Under the pieces are notes generated by a model that saw only the letters and a list, made by a program, of their open reading frames with translations, was not told the origin of the DNA and ran no database searches. Source: Zopfochytrium polystomum (lineage: Eukaryota; Chytridiomycota; Chytridiomycetes; Chytridiales; Chytridiaceae). Taken from it: a DNA stretch of 50,672 nt. Numbering within the stretch: position 1 is the first letter of the stretch; the number at the start of each line of letters is the position of its first letter. This document shows positions 8,301 to 17,104 of the stretch, one piece after another. The stretch spans positions 1-50,672 of the forward strand of contig JAIVFJ010000393.1 in NCBI GenBank assembly GCA_025765615.1. Direction: 5' to 3'. The translations under genes were made by a program, and so were the position numbers.

Positions 8301-9125
8301 ATGAACTATTTACCAACTGAAATCATATACATTATTGAAAAATTTCTCGATATGCAAACAAAAAGTCAACTGTTTCGACTTAATAAACGTTTTAACAAAC
8401 TATTTGAAAATTACATTGACAATTATGACTTGACACTATTTCTACCAAATGAACCATTGACACTGAAAAAACATGGACGTTTATTAGATCTCAATAAGAA
8501 TATCGATCTACTTTATAAACGAGGTGGTAAATTAGATGAACATTGGATTAAAAAATTTGAAGATTTTCTCGATCTTGATTACATTTTACGAAAACAAATC
8601 GTTTCCAAAGAATTTTTTGAAAAATTTAAAGATAAAATTTCAATTCTAGACTATATTGATTCTCAAGAATCTATAGATGAAGACGTATTGACTAGCTATC
8701 TCGAAACACGTATTTCAAAAGTATATTTGGACAGAGTATTCTTTATGCCAAAACCATTTGATGAATCTCATATAAAATGGAAATATGTTTGTGAATCTAT
8801 GAAACTATCAGAAAACTTTTTACTAAAGTTTCAAGAAATTCTTATTGAGGAACATATTTTGCAAAATCCACACATTTCAGATGATTTTAAATTAAAACTC
8901 TATCCACCACTTGTTCGCTTAGATGAACCTGAACCACTCATTCAACCTCACAATTTCGATTCAAACAACGAAGTTTTTCATTTCTTGAATCTTCCACTCA
9001 TTCGTAAAGATGATGCACCATGGAAACCATATAAATTTGTTTATTCGCAACTGATAAAAAATGTTATTCGACCACACAATTTCGTTTCAGATTTCCATTT
9101 CTTAATTAATCCATTTTTCACTTGA
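8301..9125 (+). CDS. F-box-like protein, copy 1
   Basis: 275 aa from ATG 8301, chosen over an upstream TTG because the paralogue at 9167 starts at the same codon in the same flanking sequence (GTATTTTA before ATG). The N-terminal LPTEIIYIIEKFL with LFRLNKRFNKLF is an F-box-like helix set. The rest is Lys/Asp-rich with the shared LYKRGGKLxExWI and PFDESHxKWK motifs. It is an adjacent duplicate of 9167-9905; a third, broken copy is at 18437-18670. A substrate-adaptor role is inferred. Confidence 0.6.
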   Translation: MNYLPTEIIYIIEKFLDMQTKSQLFRLNKRFNKLFENYIDNYDLTLFLPNEPLTLKKHGRLLDLNKNIDLLYKRGGKLDEHWIKKFEDFLDLDYILRKQIVSKEFFEKFKDKISILDYIDSQESIDEDVLTSYLETRISKVYLDRVFFMPKPFDESHIKWKYVCESMKLSENFLLKFQEILIEEHILQNPHISDDFKLKLYPPLVRLDEPEPLIQPHNFDSNNEVFHFLNLPLIRKDDAPWKPYKFVYSQLIKNVIRPHNFVSDFHFLINPFFT

Positions 9126-9166
9126 AAACGCGAGTAATGTTCTTCAAAATATTTATTTGTATTTTA

Positions 9167-9905
9167 ATGAACTATTTACCAACTGAAATCATATACATTA
9201 TTGAAAAATTTCTCGATATGCAAACAAAAAGTCAACTTTTTCAACTTAATAAACGTTTTAACAAACTATTTGAAAATTACACTGACAAGTTTGACTTGAC
9301 ATTATTTCTACCAAATGATCCACTTACACTTCGAAAACACTCATGTTTATTCGATCTCAAGAAAAACATCGATCTACTTTATAAACGAGGTGGTAAATTA
9401 AATGAACGTTGGATTGAAATTTTTGAAGAATTTATAGATCTTGATTACATTTTTCGTAAACAAAGTGTTTCTAAAGAATTTCTTCAAAAATATAAAAACA
9501 AAATCCAAATTTTAGAATGTATATCTTGTCAAGAATGGATAGATGAAGAAATGTTGACTGAATATCTTGAAAAAACTCTTTCAAAAGTATATTTTGATCG
9601 AGAATTTTTCATGCCATATCCATTTGATGAATCACATAGAAAATGGAAGTTTGTATGTGAAAATATGAAACTCTCAGAAAACTTTTTACTAAAATTTCAA
9701 GAAATTCTTATTAAACGATATATTTTAAAAAATCGGCATATTTCAAATGATTTGAAATTAAAACTCTATCCACCAGATAAAAAAAAATCATTGGAAACCA
9801 TATAAATTTGTTTATTCACCACCAAGAGAATCTTTGATACGACCTCACAACTTTCATTCAAATGTCGAAGAGTTTCATTTCTTGATTAATCCATTCTTTA
9901 CGTAA
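9167..9905 (+). CDS. F-box-like protein, copy 2, frameshifted near the 3' end
   Basis: Paralogue of 8301-9125, near-identical over the first ~45 codons. The frame from 9167 stops at 9805, but codons matching the C-terminus of copy 1 (WKPYKFVYS, RPHNF, FHFLINPFFT) continue in another frame to a stop at 9903-9905. The switch lies at a nine-A run (9779-9787), so the break is a single-base length difference there. The end overlaps by a few bases the convergent gene 9898-10905. Confidence 0.6.
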
Positions 9906-10905
9906 ACTTTTCCATACAAACAGATGCTGTTAACAAATAATTTGCAATTGCAGTCCATGGATAATCTGCATTAAACGTTGTCAATATGCTATCAAAACGC
10001 ATTAATGCCATTTTCTTTTCTTTTACTTTTGACTTGTAACTTTCAACTTCTTTTTGTGATTTAGCAAACTTTTGTAGTCCCCGATATTTGTCTATTGCTT
10101 TTGTATAATGATTGTAAACGTCATCGAAAAATTTAGATAAATGATTATACGTTTTGCCAAATTGTATTACAAAAGTATCAACACTTTTTCTATGGCTTTC
10201 GTTTAACATGTGCTTGAAACATTCAAAATTAAATCTTCTTAATGCGTTTTTTTGATTCTCTACATTCATTCTTATATCCAATGGATCACATATTTTATAT
10301 CCATACTTTTCATAGAATAGTTCATTTCTATTACTCATTAAGGTCATCATACTAAAGCGAATTCCTTCGTATAATTTATTTTCAGCTGCATCTTGCAAAT
10401 AAATTCTATAAACTCCAAATAAAAATGCAAGTATATCAACTATTTGCATCAATTCTCTAAATGTGCTAATTTCTTTGTTAACTTTTTTGATTCCACATTC
10501 TGTGGTAACATATTCAATGTACATTTCTAAATGACAATCATTTCTATTTTCCAATTTGAATGAAAAACATTGAGTGTGGTCAAATAACTCGTATCTACAA
10601 TTGCAAGTCTCACCATCTTTTGATTCAAAATTTAGAATGAAATTGTGTTTATATCTTAGATACCAATGAAAGTTAACTGTTTGTTTTTTATTCATTGTTG
10701 ATTTACAAAAGTAATTGAATCGTTCTATTAAATTTTCTGCCTTGTTTATTTTATCATCGTTTTTTTGTATGCCATACCAAAAGCATCCTTTGAACCTTTT
10801 TTCAAGCACTTCATCATTTATATTAAAATGCGATCCATTGTAAACACTTGCTAATTCTCGTATTGGAGTTTTTGTATAAGTTATTTGTTTTTCTTCAGAT
10901 GACAT
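9898..10905 (-). CDS. Unknown 335-residue protein
   Basis: 335 aa, starting MSSEEKQITY. A middle segment (about residues 90-190) is beta-rich with CNC and CHLEM cysteines. It then has a helix containing AENKLYEGIRFSMMTL and a YEKYGYKI motif, and the C-terminal ~100 residues are predicted helical and basic. I do not recognise it. It is co-oriented with 10913-11290, with a gap of 7 bp, so the two are probably transcribed together. Confidence 0.5.
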   Translation of the reverse strand: MSSEEKQITYTKTPIRELASVYNGSHFNINDEVLEKRFKGCFWYGIQKNDDKINKAENLIERFNYFCKSTMNKKQTVNFHWYLRYKHNFILNFESKDGETCNCRYELFDHTQCFSFKLENRNDCHLEMYIEYVTTECGIKKVNKEISTFRELMQIVDILAFLFGVYRIYLQDAAENKLYEGIRFSMMTLMSNRNELFYEKYGYKICDPLDIRMNVENQKNALRRFNFECFKHMLNESHRKSVDTFVIQFGKTYNHLSKFFDDVYNHYTKAIDKYRGLQKFAKSQKEVESYKSKVKEKKMALMRFDSILTTFNADYPWTAIANYLLTASVCMEKFT

Positions 10906-10912
10906 TTATAAA

Positions 10913-11290
10913 TTAAATGCTTACGAATCTCATTTCTTGAACCAATTCTTTAGAATCATTATCTATTAGTTTATAGTGCTTTATAGTTCCATCGTCATAA
11001 TAAGATACAAACACTTCTTGATACTGTTTGTTTTCTAAATATCTTAATTTACAACATTGAATTTTTGGCCATAATATAAAGTAAGTTTCAACATCATCCA
11101 TCAACATAGTCATTGGTTTCATTAGATTTATCTCAAATTTTATGTTTCCAAGCTTATGACGCACATTTTCTAATTTAAAGATTTTCTCCAAACATTTTCT
11201 CTCATCATATTCTGAAAACTTGTGTACGAGCAACAAAACTTCGATTGGAAATAACATCATAATATCATTCATTACATTACAAACTTTCAT
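10913..11290 (-). CDS. Small F-box-like protein
   Basis: 125 aa. MLFPIEVLLLVHKFSEYDERKCLEKIFKL resembles an F-box helix followed by a paralogue-specific linker. The C-terminal half is beta-rich (LRYLENKQYQEVFVSYYDDGT). A second, frame-broken copy lies immediately downstream at 11337-11664. The in-frame Met at residue 12 is another possible start, since it aligns with the LPMEL of the copy. Confidence 0.45.
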   Translation of the reverse strand: MKVCNVMNDIMMLFPIEVLLLVHKFSEYDERKCLEKIFKLENVRHKLGNIKFEINLMKPMTMLMDDVETYFILWPKIQCCKLRYLENKQYQEVFVSYYDDGTIKHYKLIDNDSKELVQEMRFVSI

Positions 11291-11336
11291 TTTATTTTAT
11301 TTTGTAACCACTTAAACGAAAAACCCACAAATAAAG

Positions 11337-11664
11337 TTACCAAATCTTTGTATAAACGTAATGTCCATCCTTCACATTTTTTATTTTAAACTTGTTCATA
11401 AATATGCCACTCTGACCAGCGAATAAAGGTTCATCTGTGTCTAAATATCTAAGGTAAAAATATTTCGACCATTCTACGTAAACTGTTGGTCGTGTGTTTG
11501 TAATTATTTCTTTTGGTTTTAATAAGTTAATTTTCAGCTTACTTTCATGTTTGTAATTTATTAATTTAAAGTTTTAAAACTTTTTCTATATTTCTTCTTT
11601 CATCGTATCCAGACAATTTATGTATTTTCAGAATGAGTTCCATTGGTAAAGATAATGGTTCCAT
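11337..11664 (-). pseudogene. Frame-broken copy of the small F-box-like protein
   Basis: From ATG 11664 a frame codes for an F-box-like start (LPMELILKIHKLSGYDERR) and stops after ~32 codons. A second frame then continues with residues matching 10913-11290 (LKPKE, YFYLRYLD, then YVYTKIW) to a stop at 11337-11339. The switch is close to a run of T/A around 11575-11585. It is either a single-base error or a decaying duplicate. Confidence 0.5.
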
Positions 11665-11693
11665 TTACACTTGTATTTGAAAAAAAAAACGCT

Positions 11694-12049
11694 TTATCTA
11701 CACAAAAAATCTCCAACGAATTCTTCAGAACAAATTGGGTTATAAAAATCACCAGGCTCTTTTTGTGAATCTTCTCCAATAAATCCAATTGCATAATTAT
11801 ACGAACATTTTATTAATTGTATAACTTTTAGTTTGTAATTATCATTTTCTACATATTTTATGTAATGTGTTATTTGTAATGTTTCTTTTCTTTTATTATA
11901 TTCGTAAATAGTGTAGCTGTAATAACCAGGAATCTCATCCCTTCTTGTAGAAAAAATTATTTCGTTCCCCCATACAAAAAAGTAAAATTTCCAGCCGTAT
12001 TAATTTTTGCATTTTTTAAGCACTTTTCTAAAAAATCTGTGTTCATCAT
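11694..12049 (-). pseudogene. Small unknown gene with one frameshift
   Basis: An ATG-ATG start at 12049 opens a frame of ~30 codons (NTDFLEKCLKNAKIN). Coding-like sequence then continues in another frame (WGNEIIFSTRRDEIPGYYSY to EEFVGDFLCR) to a stop at 11694-11696. The total would be about 118 residues and it is not related to its neighbours. The shift lies near 11985-12000. No family is recognised. Confidence 0.4.
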
Positions 12050-12146
12050 TTTATTATTTCTTATAAAATAAATACATTTTGCGAGCTTACTGATATTATA
12101 AAAAAACTGAATATTATATAACGAATATTACATTACATTACATCAA

Positions 12147-12192
12147 ATGAACTTCATTAAGAATCCTTACTTTCATGGAACTATTGCTGGAT
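12147..12192 (+). pseudogene. 5' fragment of a gene split by the retrotransposon
   Basis: ATG 12147 opens 15 codons plus one base, and the sequence is then interrupted exactly at the retrotransposon edge. With one copy of the target duplication removed, this frame continues without a stop into 17418-17866, giving a 164-residue product. The N-terminal part has a hydrophobic stretch suited to a membrane anchor. Function is unknown. Confidence 0.75.
12188..12192. repeat. Target site duplication, left copy
   Basis: TGGAT lies directly before the left LTR (TG at 12193) and is repeated directly after the right LTR (17413-17417). Five bases is the usual duplication length for Ty3/gypsy integrases. 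Confidence 0.9.
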
Positions 12193-12500
12193 TGTCAGGA
12201 ACAGGGCAGGACAGGACAAGGCAGACAAGGAACTGAGAGGAGTGATGATTGTATTGGAAACAATAATTCACTTGAGGGATGGGACAGGTCCCCCATCCCC
12301 CTTTTATACCTTTTGAGAGTGTTCCTTGTCAAGACTCCAAGAAAGTTCCAGAAAGAGCAATTAGTAATACAATGATACCAATGATACCAATGACAACAAG
12401 ACAAGTCAGGAAAGCAAAGAAGGTTCCAGAAGGTTCCACAAGGTTCCATGAAGGAATGTTCTAGAAGGTTCCAGAGGTTTCCAGAGGGTGATTCATAACA
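12193..12500 (-). repeat. 3' LTR (308 bp)
   Basis: Identical over all 308 bases to 17105-17412 as far as I can compare by eye. In the sense orientation it begins TGTTATG and ends CTGACA. It carries a TATAAAAG box (12308 down to 12301) and a presumed transcript start at 12273, so U3 is about 227 bp and R-U5 about 81 bp. Confidence 0.93.
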
Positions 12501-12503
12501 TCA

Positions 12504-12515
12504 TCTCCCCCTTTT
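12504..12515 (-). other. Polypurine tract
   Basis: The sense strand reads AAAAGGGGGAGA and ends three bases before the 3' LTR. This is the normal position of the plus-strand DNA primer of an LTR element. Confidence 0.8.
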
Positions 12516-14205
12516 AGGCCTCTTCTGCAACTTGGTGGGGGTACCTGGTCTTGAACTCGAGCAGAAGGTCTTGGCAGTGAGTGAGGTTTGACTCAGGCTC
12601 CCAGGTGTTGTCAGCATCTGAGTAACCTTTCCACTTAACAAGGAACTTGAGTGTTCTTCCAAACCACTTGGCATCCAAGATTTGTTCAACCTCAAATTCC
12701 TCTTCACCTTCTACCTCAACTGGAGGAGGAGGAGGAACAACTCTGCCTGGAATGGAATTGGCCACAAACTTCTCTAAAAGGCTGACATGGAAAACTGGGT
12801 GGATCTTCATGGATGCAGGGAGATCCAGCTTGAAGGTGACTGGATTGATTTGCTCCAAGATCTTGAAAGGTCCCAACTTGAGGTTGTCTAGCTTGGGACT
12901 TGGTCTTTTGGTCTGCAAGTTCTTCCTCAGAAGCCAAACTTGCTGACCCACAGCAAGGTCATGGTCCATTCTGTGAGTGTTGGCAAATCTTGAGGCATCT
13001 TCTTGGGCTTGCTCCAGGGTGGAGTCCAGGAAGGAGTTGATGATCTTGAGCTTATGTAAGTGTGAAGCCGCAGCAGGAGCTTGGACATTGGATAGGGTCT
13101 CTTGTCCCAGAAGATCTCCTCTTGGATTGAAGCCATAGGTTGCAAAGAAAGGAGATAGCTGGGTGCTTGAGTGGAGAGAATTGTTGAGAGCAAATTCTAC
13201 CAGTGGAAGGAGGGTGGGCCAATCATCCTGTTGATAGCTGACATAGCACCTCAAATACTGCTCCAGAGTCTGGTTTGTTCTTTCTGTTTGTCCATCAGTC
13301 TGAGGGTGATAAGCAGTTGACAGTTGAGACTTGATTCCAAGGGCTGCTGTGAGTGCTTTCCAAAATTGAGATCTGAACTGTGGTCCTCTGTCACTGACGA
13401 TTGACTGAGGCAGCCCATGGAGCCTGAATATGTGCTGCAAAAACAGGTCTGCTGTTCCTTGTGCATCTATATTCTCAGTGCAGGGGATGAAATGGGCCAA
13501 CTTTGTCCTTCTGCAGATGACAACAAGGATAGAGTCAAATCCATGGGATGGGGGCAGTTTCACAATGAAGTCCATGGATATTGATGACCAAGGGCTGATG
13601 GCAATTGGGAGGGGCTCCAGAAGTCCATAGGGCTTGTGTCTGCTGGATTTGTTTCTTTGACAGGTTTCACAGCTGCTGACATAGTTCTTGATGTACTTCC
13701 TCATGCCTGGCCAGTAGAAGTCTCTGGAAACAAGCTCATAGGTCTTGTGCTCTCCTGGGTGTCCAGCTGTTGCTGCATCATGCCTTGTCTTGAGTATCTC
13801 AAGTTTTTCCTCTTCTTGGCTGATTTGAATCTTGTGAGGCTTGGGGTCCTTGGAAATAGCATGGGCCCACACACTGTCAGGAAGCAATGAAAGGTGTGTC
13901 TTGGATGGTGGGGGTGAAACCATCTCCCCCTTCAGGTGCAAGGTCTGTTCTTCTTGACAGGGCATCAGCCACAGTGTTAAGGTGGCCAGGAGAATAGCAC
14001 AGCTTAAAGTCATACTCAGAGAGCAGTTCAGCCCACCTGGCATGCCTCTGCTTGAGCAACCTCCTTGCCCTGAAGAAGGTGAGGTTCTTGTGATCAGAAT
14101 AGACAGAGATGCCTTTAGAACCAGCCAAGTAGTGTCTCCAGAATTTGAATGCTTCCACAATTGCAAGCAACTCCTTGTCATGGACTGTGTAGTTACACTC
14201 AGCAC
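12514..14205 (-). CDS. Retrotransposon integrase with C-terminal chromodomain
   Basis: The coding part runs from about 13930 to 12514; the portion before that is out-of-frame RNase H sequence. It has the HHCC zinc finger (GHPGEHKTYELV...CETC), a DDE catalytic core (SMDFIVKLP, IVSDRGPQF, and the Glu in GQTERTNQTLEQ), a GPF/Y-like segment (GPFKILEQI) and a chromodomain near the end (VEQILDAKWFG, FLVKWKGY, TWEPESNL). Integrase inserts the cDNA; the chromodomain directs chromoviruses to marked chromatin. The frame differs from that of RT-RNase H, with the switch around 13880-13925. Confidence 0.9.
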   Translation of the reverse strand: MLSVTTQSMTRSCLQLWKHSNSGDTTWLVLKASLSILITRTSPSSGQGGCSSRGMPGGLNCSLSMTLSCAILLATLTLWLMPCQEEQTLHLKGEMVSPPPSKTHLSLLPDSVWAHAISKDPKPHKIQISQEEEKLEILKTRHDAATAGHPGEHKTYELVSRDFYWPGMRKYIKNYVSSCETCQRNKSSRHKPYGLLEPLPIAISPWSSISMDFIVKLPPSHGFDSILVVICRRTKLAHFIPCTENIDAQGTADLFLQHIFRLHGLPQSIVSDRGPQFRSQFWKALTAALGIKSQLSTAYHPQTDGQTERTNQTLEQYLRCYVSYQQDDWPTLLPLVEFALNNSLHSSTQLSPFFATYGFNPRGDLLGQETLSNVQAPAAASHLHKLKIINSFLDSTLEQAQEDASRFANTHRMDHDLAVGQQVWLLRKNLQTKRPSPKLDNLKLGPFKILEQINPVTFKLDLPASMKIHPVFHVSLLEKFVANSIPGRVVPPPPPVEVEGEEEFEVEQILDAKWFGRTLKFLVKWKGYSDADNTWEPESNLTHCQDLLLEFKTRYPHQVAEEA

Positions 14206-15790
14206 TGTTCAGCTTCCTGGAGTAATATGCCACTGGATGCAGAGGAGCAGAGGGGTCCTGAGAGCTTGGCTGGGACAGAACAGCGCCAAGGGCATAGTCT
14301 GAGGCATCAGTTTCCAAGGTGAAGGGAAGCAAGGGATCCACATGCTTAAGGAGTGGTGCACTTGTGGTTGCTGTCTTAAGAGCTAGCCAGGCTTGCTCTG
14401 CTGCTGGGGTCCATTCAAACTTGGTGGTCTTCTTGGTGAGATCAGTGAGAGGCTTGGCTATGGCAGAATAGTTGGCAATGAAGGTTCTGTAGAAGTTGCA
14501 AAATCCAAGGAAGCTTTGAACATCCTTGATGGAATTTGGAGCCTTCCATTCAAGAATAGTTTGGATCTTGTCTGGTGCCATGGAGATCCCTTTGTCAGAC
14601 ACAATGAACCCCAAAAACTCAATGGAGGTCTTGTGGAATTCACACTTCTCCAGCTTTGCATAGAGGTGATGCTGTCTGAGTCTCTCCAAGACAGTCTTGA
14701 CATGTCCCATATGGCTTGCAGTGTCAGATGAAAATACCAGGATATCATCCAGGTAGACAATGACAAAAAGGTCCAGAATATCCCTGAAGATGTCATTCAT
14801 CATGCCTTGGAAAATAGCTGGAGCATTGGTAAGTCCAAAGGGCATGACCAAGTACTCAAAGTGACCGTATTTGCATCTGAAGGCAGTCTTCCATTGATCC
14901 TGGGGCTTAATTCTGACCAAATTGTAGGCACCTCTGAGGTCAATCTTGGAAAATATCCTTGCATGGCTCAGTTTGTCCAGTAATTCAGAGATGAGAGGCA
15001 GTGGATAGCGGTTCTTGACTGTCATCTCATTGAGATCTCTGTAGTCCACACAGGGTCTCAGTCCCCCATCCTTCTTCTTGACAAAAAAGATGGGAGCTCC
15101 AGCTGGTGACTTGGAAGGTTGGATGAATCCCTTGTTCAGCATTTCTTCAATGTATTCTTGGAGGGCCTTGGCTTCTGGTGGAGAGAGGTGGTACAGTGGC
15201 TTGAAAGGTGGGCTGCAAGTTTCATCCTTGAGTGGGATTTCACAGTCATAAGGCCTCTGAGCTGGTAGCAGGTCTGCCTTGGTCTTGGAAAACACATCAG
15301 CATAAGGGAGATATTCTTTTGGTAGCTTGGATGCCAGCAAAAGGTCTGATGGGTCCAGGTTGTCGTGCTCCTCAGCAGTGGGGCTTGAATTCTTGACTGG
15401 GAACTGTGATTCTTGAATCTTTGACTGAGAGTTCTGTTCTTGGCAAAGACTGTGAGCTGTGGAACTTGAATCTTGAATGTGGACTGTGAACTGTGGTACT
15501 TGAATCTTTGACTGTGGGTTCTGTGAACAAGAGTCATGGCCATGACTGTGAGCTCTATGAGCTCTACTTGAATCTTGACTGTGAACTGTGAACTGTGGAA
15601 CTGGAGTCTTGGCTGGCTGTGAATCTTGAATCAAGGGCTTGAGAGCATGAGACTTGGGGGCTTGACTTGAGTTTTGGGTGACTGTTCCGATTGGTGGAGG
15701 TTGGACTTGACCAGTGACCCAATCAATGGCAGGGTTCTGGGCTTTGCAGCCATGGTAATCCCAGGATGACAGAGAATGTGGGTGAGCCAA
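13877..15790 (-). CDS. Retrotransposon reverse transcriptase and RNase H
   Basis: 637 aa. After a low-complexity Ser/Gln-rich linker (repeats around 15400-15620), the RT has the classical blocks PSKSPAGAPIFFVKKKDG, RPCVDYRDLN, the YLDD active site (~14745-14760) and FLGFCNFYR. RNase H follows with FTLETDASDYALGAVL, DKELLAIVEAF and YSDHKNL. It copies RNA to cDNA and removes the RNA strand. The first residues (QNPAIDWVTG) belong to the end of the protease domain, which lies in the preceding frame; the switch is at a three-A run near 15756-15760. Confidence 0.92.
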   Translation of the reverse strand: MAHPHSLSSWDYHGCKAQNPAIDWVTGQVQPPPIGTVTQNSSQAPKSHALKPLIQDSQPAKTPVPQFTVHSQDSSRAHRAHSHGHDSCSQNPQSKIQVPQFTVHIQDSSSTAHSLCQEQNSQSKIQESQFPVKNSSPTAEEHDNLDPSDLLLASKLPKEYLPYADVFSKTKADLLPAQRPYDCEIPLKDETCSPPFKPLYHLSPPEAKALQEYIEEMLNKGFIQPSKSPAGAPIFFVKKKDGGLRPCVDYRDLNEMTVKNRYPLPLISELLDKLSHARIFSKIDLRGAYNLVRIKPQDQWKTAFRCKYGHFEYLVMPFGLTNAPAIFQGMMNDIFRDILDLFVIVYLDDILVFSSDTASHMGHVKTVLERLRQHHLYAKLEKCEFHKTSIEFLGFIVSDKGISMAPDKIQTILEWKAPNSIKDVQSFLGFCNFYRTFIANYSAIAKPLTDLTKKTTKFEWTPAAEQAWLALKTATTSAPLLKHVDPLLPFTLETDASDYALGAVLSQPSSQDPSAPLHPVAYYSRKLNSAECNYTVHDKELLAIVEAFKFWRHYLAGSKGISVYSDHKNLTFFRARRLLKQRHARWAELLSEYDFKLCYSPGHLNTVADALSRRTDLAPEGGDGFTPTIQDTPFIAS

Positions 15791-16223
15791 GATCCAATAC
15801 TTCCAGATTGACCATGGATGGTGGAAAGTCTTGGATGTGGAGGTTTAGCTTGGTTTCATGGCTGATTTCCTTGAACAGAGCATGATTGGCAAAGTGGACC
15901 TTGAGGGGTGTGGATTTCTTGATCGTAGGAATGGCACAAGACTTGGCAAGGGTGGCATCAATGATGTTGCAGGATGATCCAGAGTCTATAAGGGCCTTGG
16001 TTGTGATGGTTGACTTGGGTGAGAGTTGAATCTTGACATCCATGGTGAGTTGGTGGGGCTTGGAATCTGAGGTGTTTGTGGTGCTGGTGGTGGTGATGAA
16101 ACAGGGGCAGCTTGGAGGAGGGTCCAGGGAATTGCCCCTCAGTGAGCCTGGACCTGGGAGTTTGGGTGCTTCTTCCTTGGGCAGTCCTTGACAGCATGCT
16201 CCTTGGAGCCACAGTAAAAACAC
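15723..16223 (-). CDS. Retrotransposon aspartic protease
   Basis: 166 aa. The catalytic motif ALIDSGSSCNIID is followed by a hydrophobic-hydrophobic-Gly near the end (FSVILGLPWL), as in Ty3 proteases. It processes the Gag-Pol polyprotein. It lies in a different frame from the zinc knuckle of Gag (which ends at 16139) and from RT. The Gag-to-PR change could be a programmed shift, since the Gag frame ends in a proper stop beyond the knuckle. The PR-to-RT change looks accidental. Confidence 0.8.
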   Translation of the reverse strand: MFLLWLQGACCQGLPKEEAPKLPGPGSLRGNSLDPPPSCPCFITTTSTTNTSDSKPHQLTMDVKIQLSPKSTITTKALIDSGSSCNIIDATLAKSCAIPTIKKSTPLKVHFANHALFKEISHETKLNLHIQDFPPSMVNLEVLDLGSPTFSVILGLPWLQSPEPCH

Positions 16224-16813
16224 AGTCCCTGCTGGGCCCTCCTTGTTTTCTCCTCTTGGCTCAGAGGACCCTTAGGAAGTGTCTCAACTGCATCCACTTG
16301 CATGGGTTCAGGAACTGTAAGAGCTTGAGGGACTGGGGTAGGTCTTGATGTAGTTCCTACTTGTCTTTGCTTCAGCCTCTTGGAGTAGAGTCTGTTGTCA
16401 ATCTTGATGGCAAGGAGAATGTACTCTTCCAAGGTCTCAGGGATGTGCAGAGACTGGGAGAGCATGTCTTGGATAGACTCATGGAGACCATCATGGTACA
16501 GCTCCATCAGAGCTGCATCATTGTATCCAGAGTCTCTGGCAAGTTGCTTGAATTGGTTGGTGTAGGCCACACAAGATTGCTTTCCTTGCTTGATATGCTT
16601 GAGCTTGGATCTTGCTGTCCAAGATGCGTAGGGGTCACCAAAGGTAGCTTCCAGCCCTTCCCAGAGCTCTTGCAGGGTGGTGGGTGTGCTTGGGAGAGAT
16701 CTGTACCATGATTGAGCTTGACCAGACAGGAGGGTGCTTGTGAAAAGAACCTTGACTTGCTCACTGGGAAATCTTGAAGGTTGGAGAAGGATGACATTCT
16801 CCACAGTGGCCAT
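16139..16813 (-). CDS. Retrotransposon Gag, capsid and zinc knuckle part
   Basis: 224 aa from an internal Met; the open frame extends upstream to ~16920 (QAREPKVPSPDKFTGL). It has a retrotransposon-gag core (AQSWYRSL, LWEGLEATFGD, YTNQFKQLARDSGYND, YHDGLHESIQDML) and a CCHC knuckle (CFYCGSKEHAVKDC) near the C-terminus. Gag forms the particle and binds the RNA. The N-terminus is in another frame (16507-17064). Confidence 0.85.
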   Translation of the reverse strand: MATVENVILLQPSRFPSEQVKVLFTSTLLSGQAQSWYRSLPSTPTTLQELWEGLEATFGDPYASWTARSKLKHIKQGKQSCVAYTNQFKQLARDSGYNDAALMELYHDGLHESIQDMLSQSLHIPETLEEYILLAIKIDNRLYSKRLKQRQVGTTSRPTPVPQALTVPEPMQVDAVETLPKGPLSQEEKTRRAQQGLCFYCGSKEHAVKDCPRKKHPNSQVQAH

Positions 16814-17064
16814 GAAGTTCCTAAGGTCTTTGGCCAGCCCAGTGAACTTGTCAGGGCTGGGAACCTTGGGCTCTCTTGCTTGGTTGGCTTGAGGCAGGGG
16901 AAAGAGCTTGATGTTCTTGTTGGTGAAGTTGTTGTTGAAGCTGGTGCTGCTGGTGAAGGACTTGTTCTTGAAGTTGGTGGTGTCTGTCTTGAGAGGGCTT
17001 GTAATTGGTCCATCAAGGCTTGGAAGGCAGTTGCATCAGGGAAGGTGTTGTTTGGGTCAGACAT
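16507..17064 (-). CDS. Retrotransposon Gag N-terminus (then out of frame)
   Basis: The start MSDPNNTFPDATAFQALMDQL is a believable Gag start just after the PBS, followed by a Pro/Ser/Thr-rich linker. Only about the first 50-60 codons (17064 to ~16890) are likely to be real. After that, the Gag core is in the frame of 16139-16813 and this ORF is a shadow. The switch lies in the simple-sequence linker. Confidence 0.6.
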   Translation of the reverse strand: MSDPNNTFPDATAFQALMDQLQALSRQTPPTSRTSPSPAAPASTTTSPTRTSSSFPCLKPTKQESPRFPALTSSLGWPKTLGTSWPLWRMSSFSNLQDFPVSKSRFFSQAPSCLVKLNHGTDLSQAHPPPCKSSGKGWKLPLVTPTHLGQQDPSSSISSKESNLVWPTPTNSSNLPETLDTMMQL

Positions 17065-17091
17065 GATGGCAGAGAGTAGTGGGAGAGGGTG

Positions 17092-17102
17092 AAGTGAATT
17101 AT
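17092..17102 (-). other. Self-priming primer binding site
   Basis: The sense strand reads ATAATTCACTT, two bases after the 5' LTR. It is exactly complementary to AAGTGAATTAT inside the LTR (17185 to 17175 and 12273 to 12263). This is how Tf1/sushi elements prime: the first 11 bases of the mRNA fold back to the PBS. No TGG start matching a tRNA 3' end is seen here. Confidence 0.75.
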
Positions 17103-17104
17103 GA

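Noticed and set aside
12175..12464. Short ORFs inside the LTRs (both strands, also 17107-17457)
   Set aside because: They occur identically in both LTRs, in non-coding U3/R/U5 sequence, with no protein-like features.
13251..14796. Other-frame ORFs within the retrotransposon
   Set aside because: They overlap recognised RT, RNase H and integrase domains and have no domain of their own.
17092..17104. tRNA-type primer binding site
   Set aside because: No TGG after the 5' LTR and no recognisable tRNA 3' end; the exact 11-base match to the LTR explains priming better.
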